DNA of 64,000 bases from NCBI RefSeq assembly GCF_001547895.1, contig NZ_AP014627.1:313501-377500 (forward strand), read 5' to 3'. The DNA comes from Pseudomonas sp. Os17. Lineage in GTDB: Bacteria; Pseudomonadota; Gammaproteobacteria; Pseudomonadales; Pseudomonadaceae. Positions 63,691 through 64,000 of this stretch are shown here, piece by piece. Positions within the stretch are counted from its first letter, which is position 1; every line of letters begins with the position of its first letter. The position numbers and the translations under genes are program-made. The notes under the pieces are model-generated. The model was given only the letters and a program-made list of their open reading frames with translations, did not search any database and was not told where the DNA came from.

Positions 63691-64000
63691 ATGAATCTGA
63701 GTGTGCTCCATGCCTTGGCCGCCGCCGCCTTGTTCGGCGCCAGTACGCCGCTGGCCAAGCTGCTGGGGCTGGATGTTCCGCCGATGCTCCTGGCTGGGCT
63801 GCTGTACCTGGGCAGTGGCGTCGGCCTGGCCATTGTCCGTTGCGTTCGCGATCGGGGTTGGCAACCGACGGGGCTGACGGCGCGCGAGTGGCCGTGGCTG
63901 CTGGGGGCGATCTTGTTTGGCGGAGTGCTGGCGCCGGTCGCGCTGATGTTCGGTCTGACGCGGACCGCAGGCGCCACCGCCTCGTTGCTGCTCAACCTGG
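63691..64000 (+). CDS. EamA-domain DMT transporter, 5' part
   Basis: The frame opens at the ATG at 63691 (GAAAGGCGATCC upstream) and runs off the end of the window. The 103 visible codons give MNLSVLHALAAAALFGASTP, PPMLLAGLLYLGSGVGLAIV, PWLLGAILFGGVLAPVALMF and RTAGATASLLLNL, the first four helices of a DMT transporter, including the first EamA repeat. The substrate is unknown. It is unrelated in position to the transporter at 1024-1890. Confidence 0.85.
   Translation, partial: MNLSVLHALAAAALFGASTPLAKLLGLDVPPMLLAGLLYLGSGVGLAIVRCVRDRGWQPTGLTAREWPWLLGAILFGGVLAPVALMFGLTRTAGATASLLLNL

Overview
The window is about 63-65% G+C (by eye) and carries genes typical of a fluorescent Pseudomonas (P. fluorescens / P. 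protegens / P. chlororaphis type). Gene content and order around pckA, the YdeP-like oxidoreductase, lysM, yrfG, nudE, cysQ, dctBD, rml and the histidine-type ABC operon follow the conserved Pseudomonas arrangement as I remember it from P. aeruginosa. REP-like palindromes of the 'GGAGCCGGCTTGCCGGCG' kind lie between genes. I had no database access. Names rest on recognised motifs and family resemblance.

Layout. 1-8 kb: the 3' end of pckA, a small hypothetical, a DMT exporter, a broken hipA fragment abutting a DUF1493 gene, a YfaP/TPR protein with a secreted NodB-type deacetylase, a RecQ-like helicase and a thioesterase. 8-15 kb: a glycine-zipper protein, an orphan terminator (possible sRNA), a YdeP-type molybdoenzyme with a LysR gene, a LysM/BON protein, and the divergent yrfG / nudE-cysQ pair. 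15-22.5 kb: a leftward block of rmlBACD (dTDP-L-rhamnose), dctB-dctD and a thioesterase. 22.6-28 kb: a 972-residue kinase / M23-like / class-III aminotransferase fusion, then aguBA (agmatine to putrescine). 28-35 kb: a TonB-dependent siderophore receptor with a candidate Fur box, a DsbA-like and an NTF2-like protein, an OprD-family porin, an LprI-like protein and a cytochrome c. 35-37 kb: an A+T-richer tract next to tRNA-Thr(TGT), with an OB-fold protein and a probable integrase tail, which looks like the scar of an integrated element. 37-43 kb: a lipoprotein and the NAD-linked formate dehydrogenase operon fdsGBAD. 43.5-50.5 kb: a PotABCD-like ABC importer, a LysR regulator and a divergent M20 amidohydrolase. 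50.8-57 kb: a BBE-type flavin oxidase, a methyltransferase and a HisPJQM-type ABC importer. 57-64 kb: a GabP-like permease with a candidate sigma-54 promoter, small membrane and secreted proteins, an alpha/beta hydrolase, an orphan PchB-like protein and the start of a second DMT transporter.

How the genes work together. Much of the window handles nitrogen compounds: aguBA, the kinase/aminotransferase fusion, two ABC importers, the GabP-like permease and the M20 amidohydrolase. DctBD (C4-dicarboxylate sensing) and pckA (gluconeogenesis from those acids) suit a lifestyle on organic and amino acids. The best candidates for new biology are the trifunctional fusion beside aguBA, the orphan PchB-like protein with Glu in place of the catalytic Gln, the orphan bicovalent flavoprotein, the RecQ-like helicase with a C-terminal zinc module, and the possible sRNA loci.
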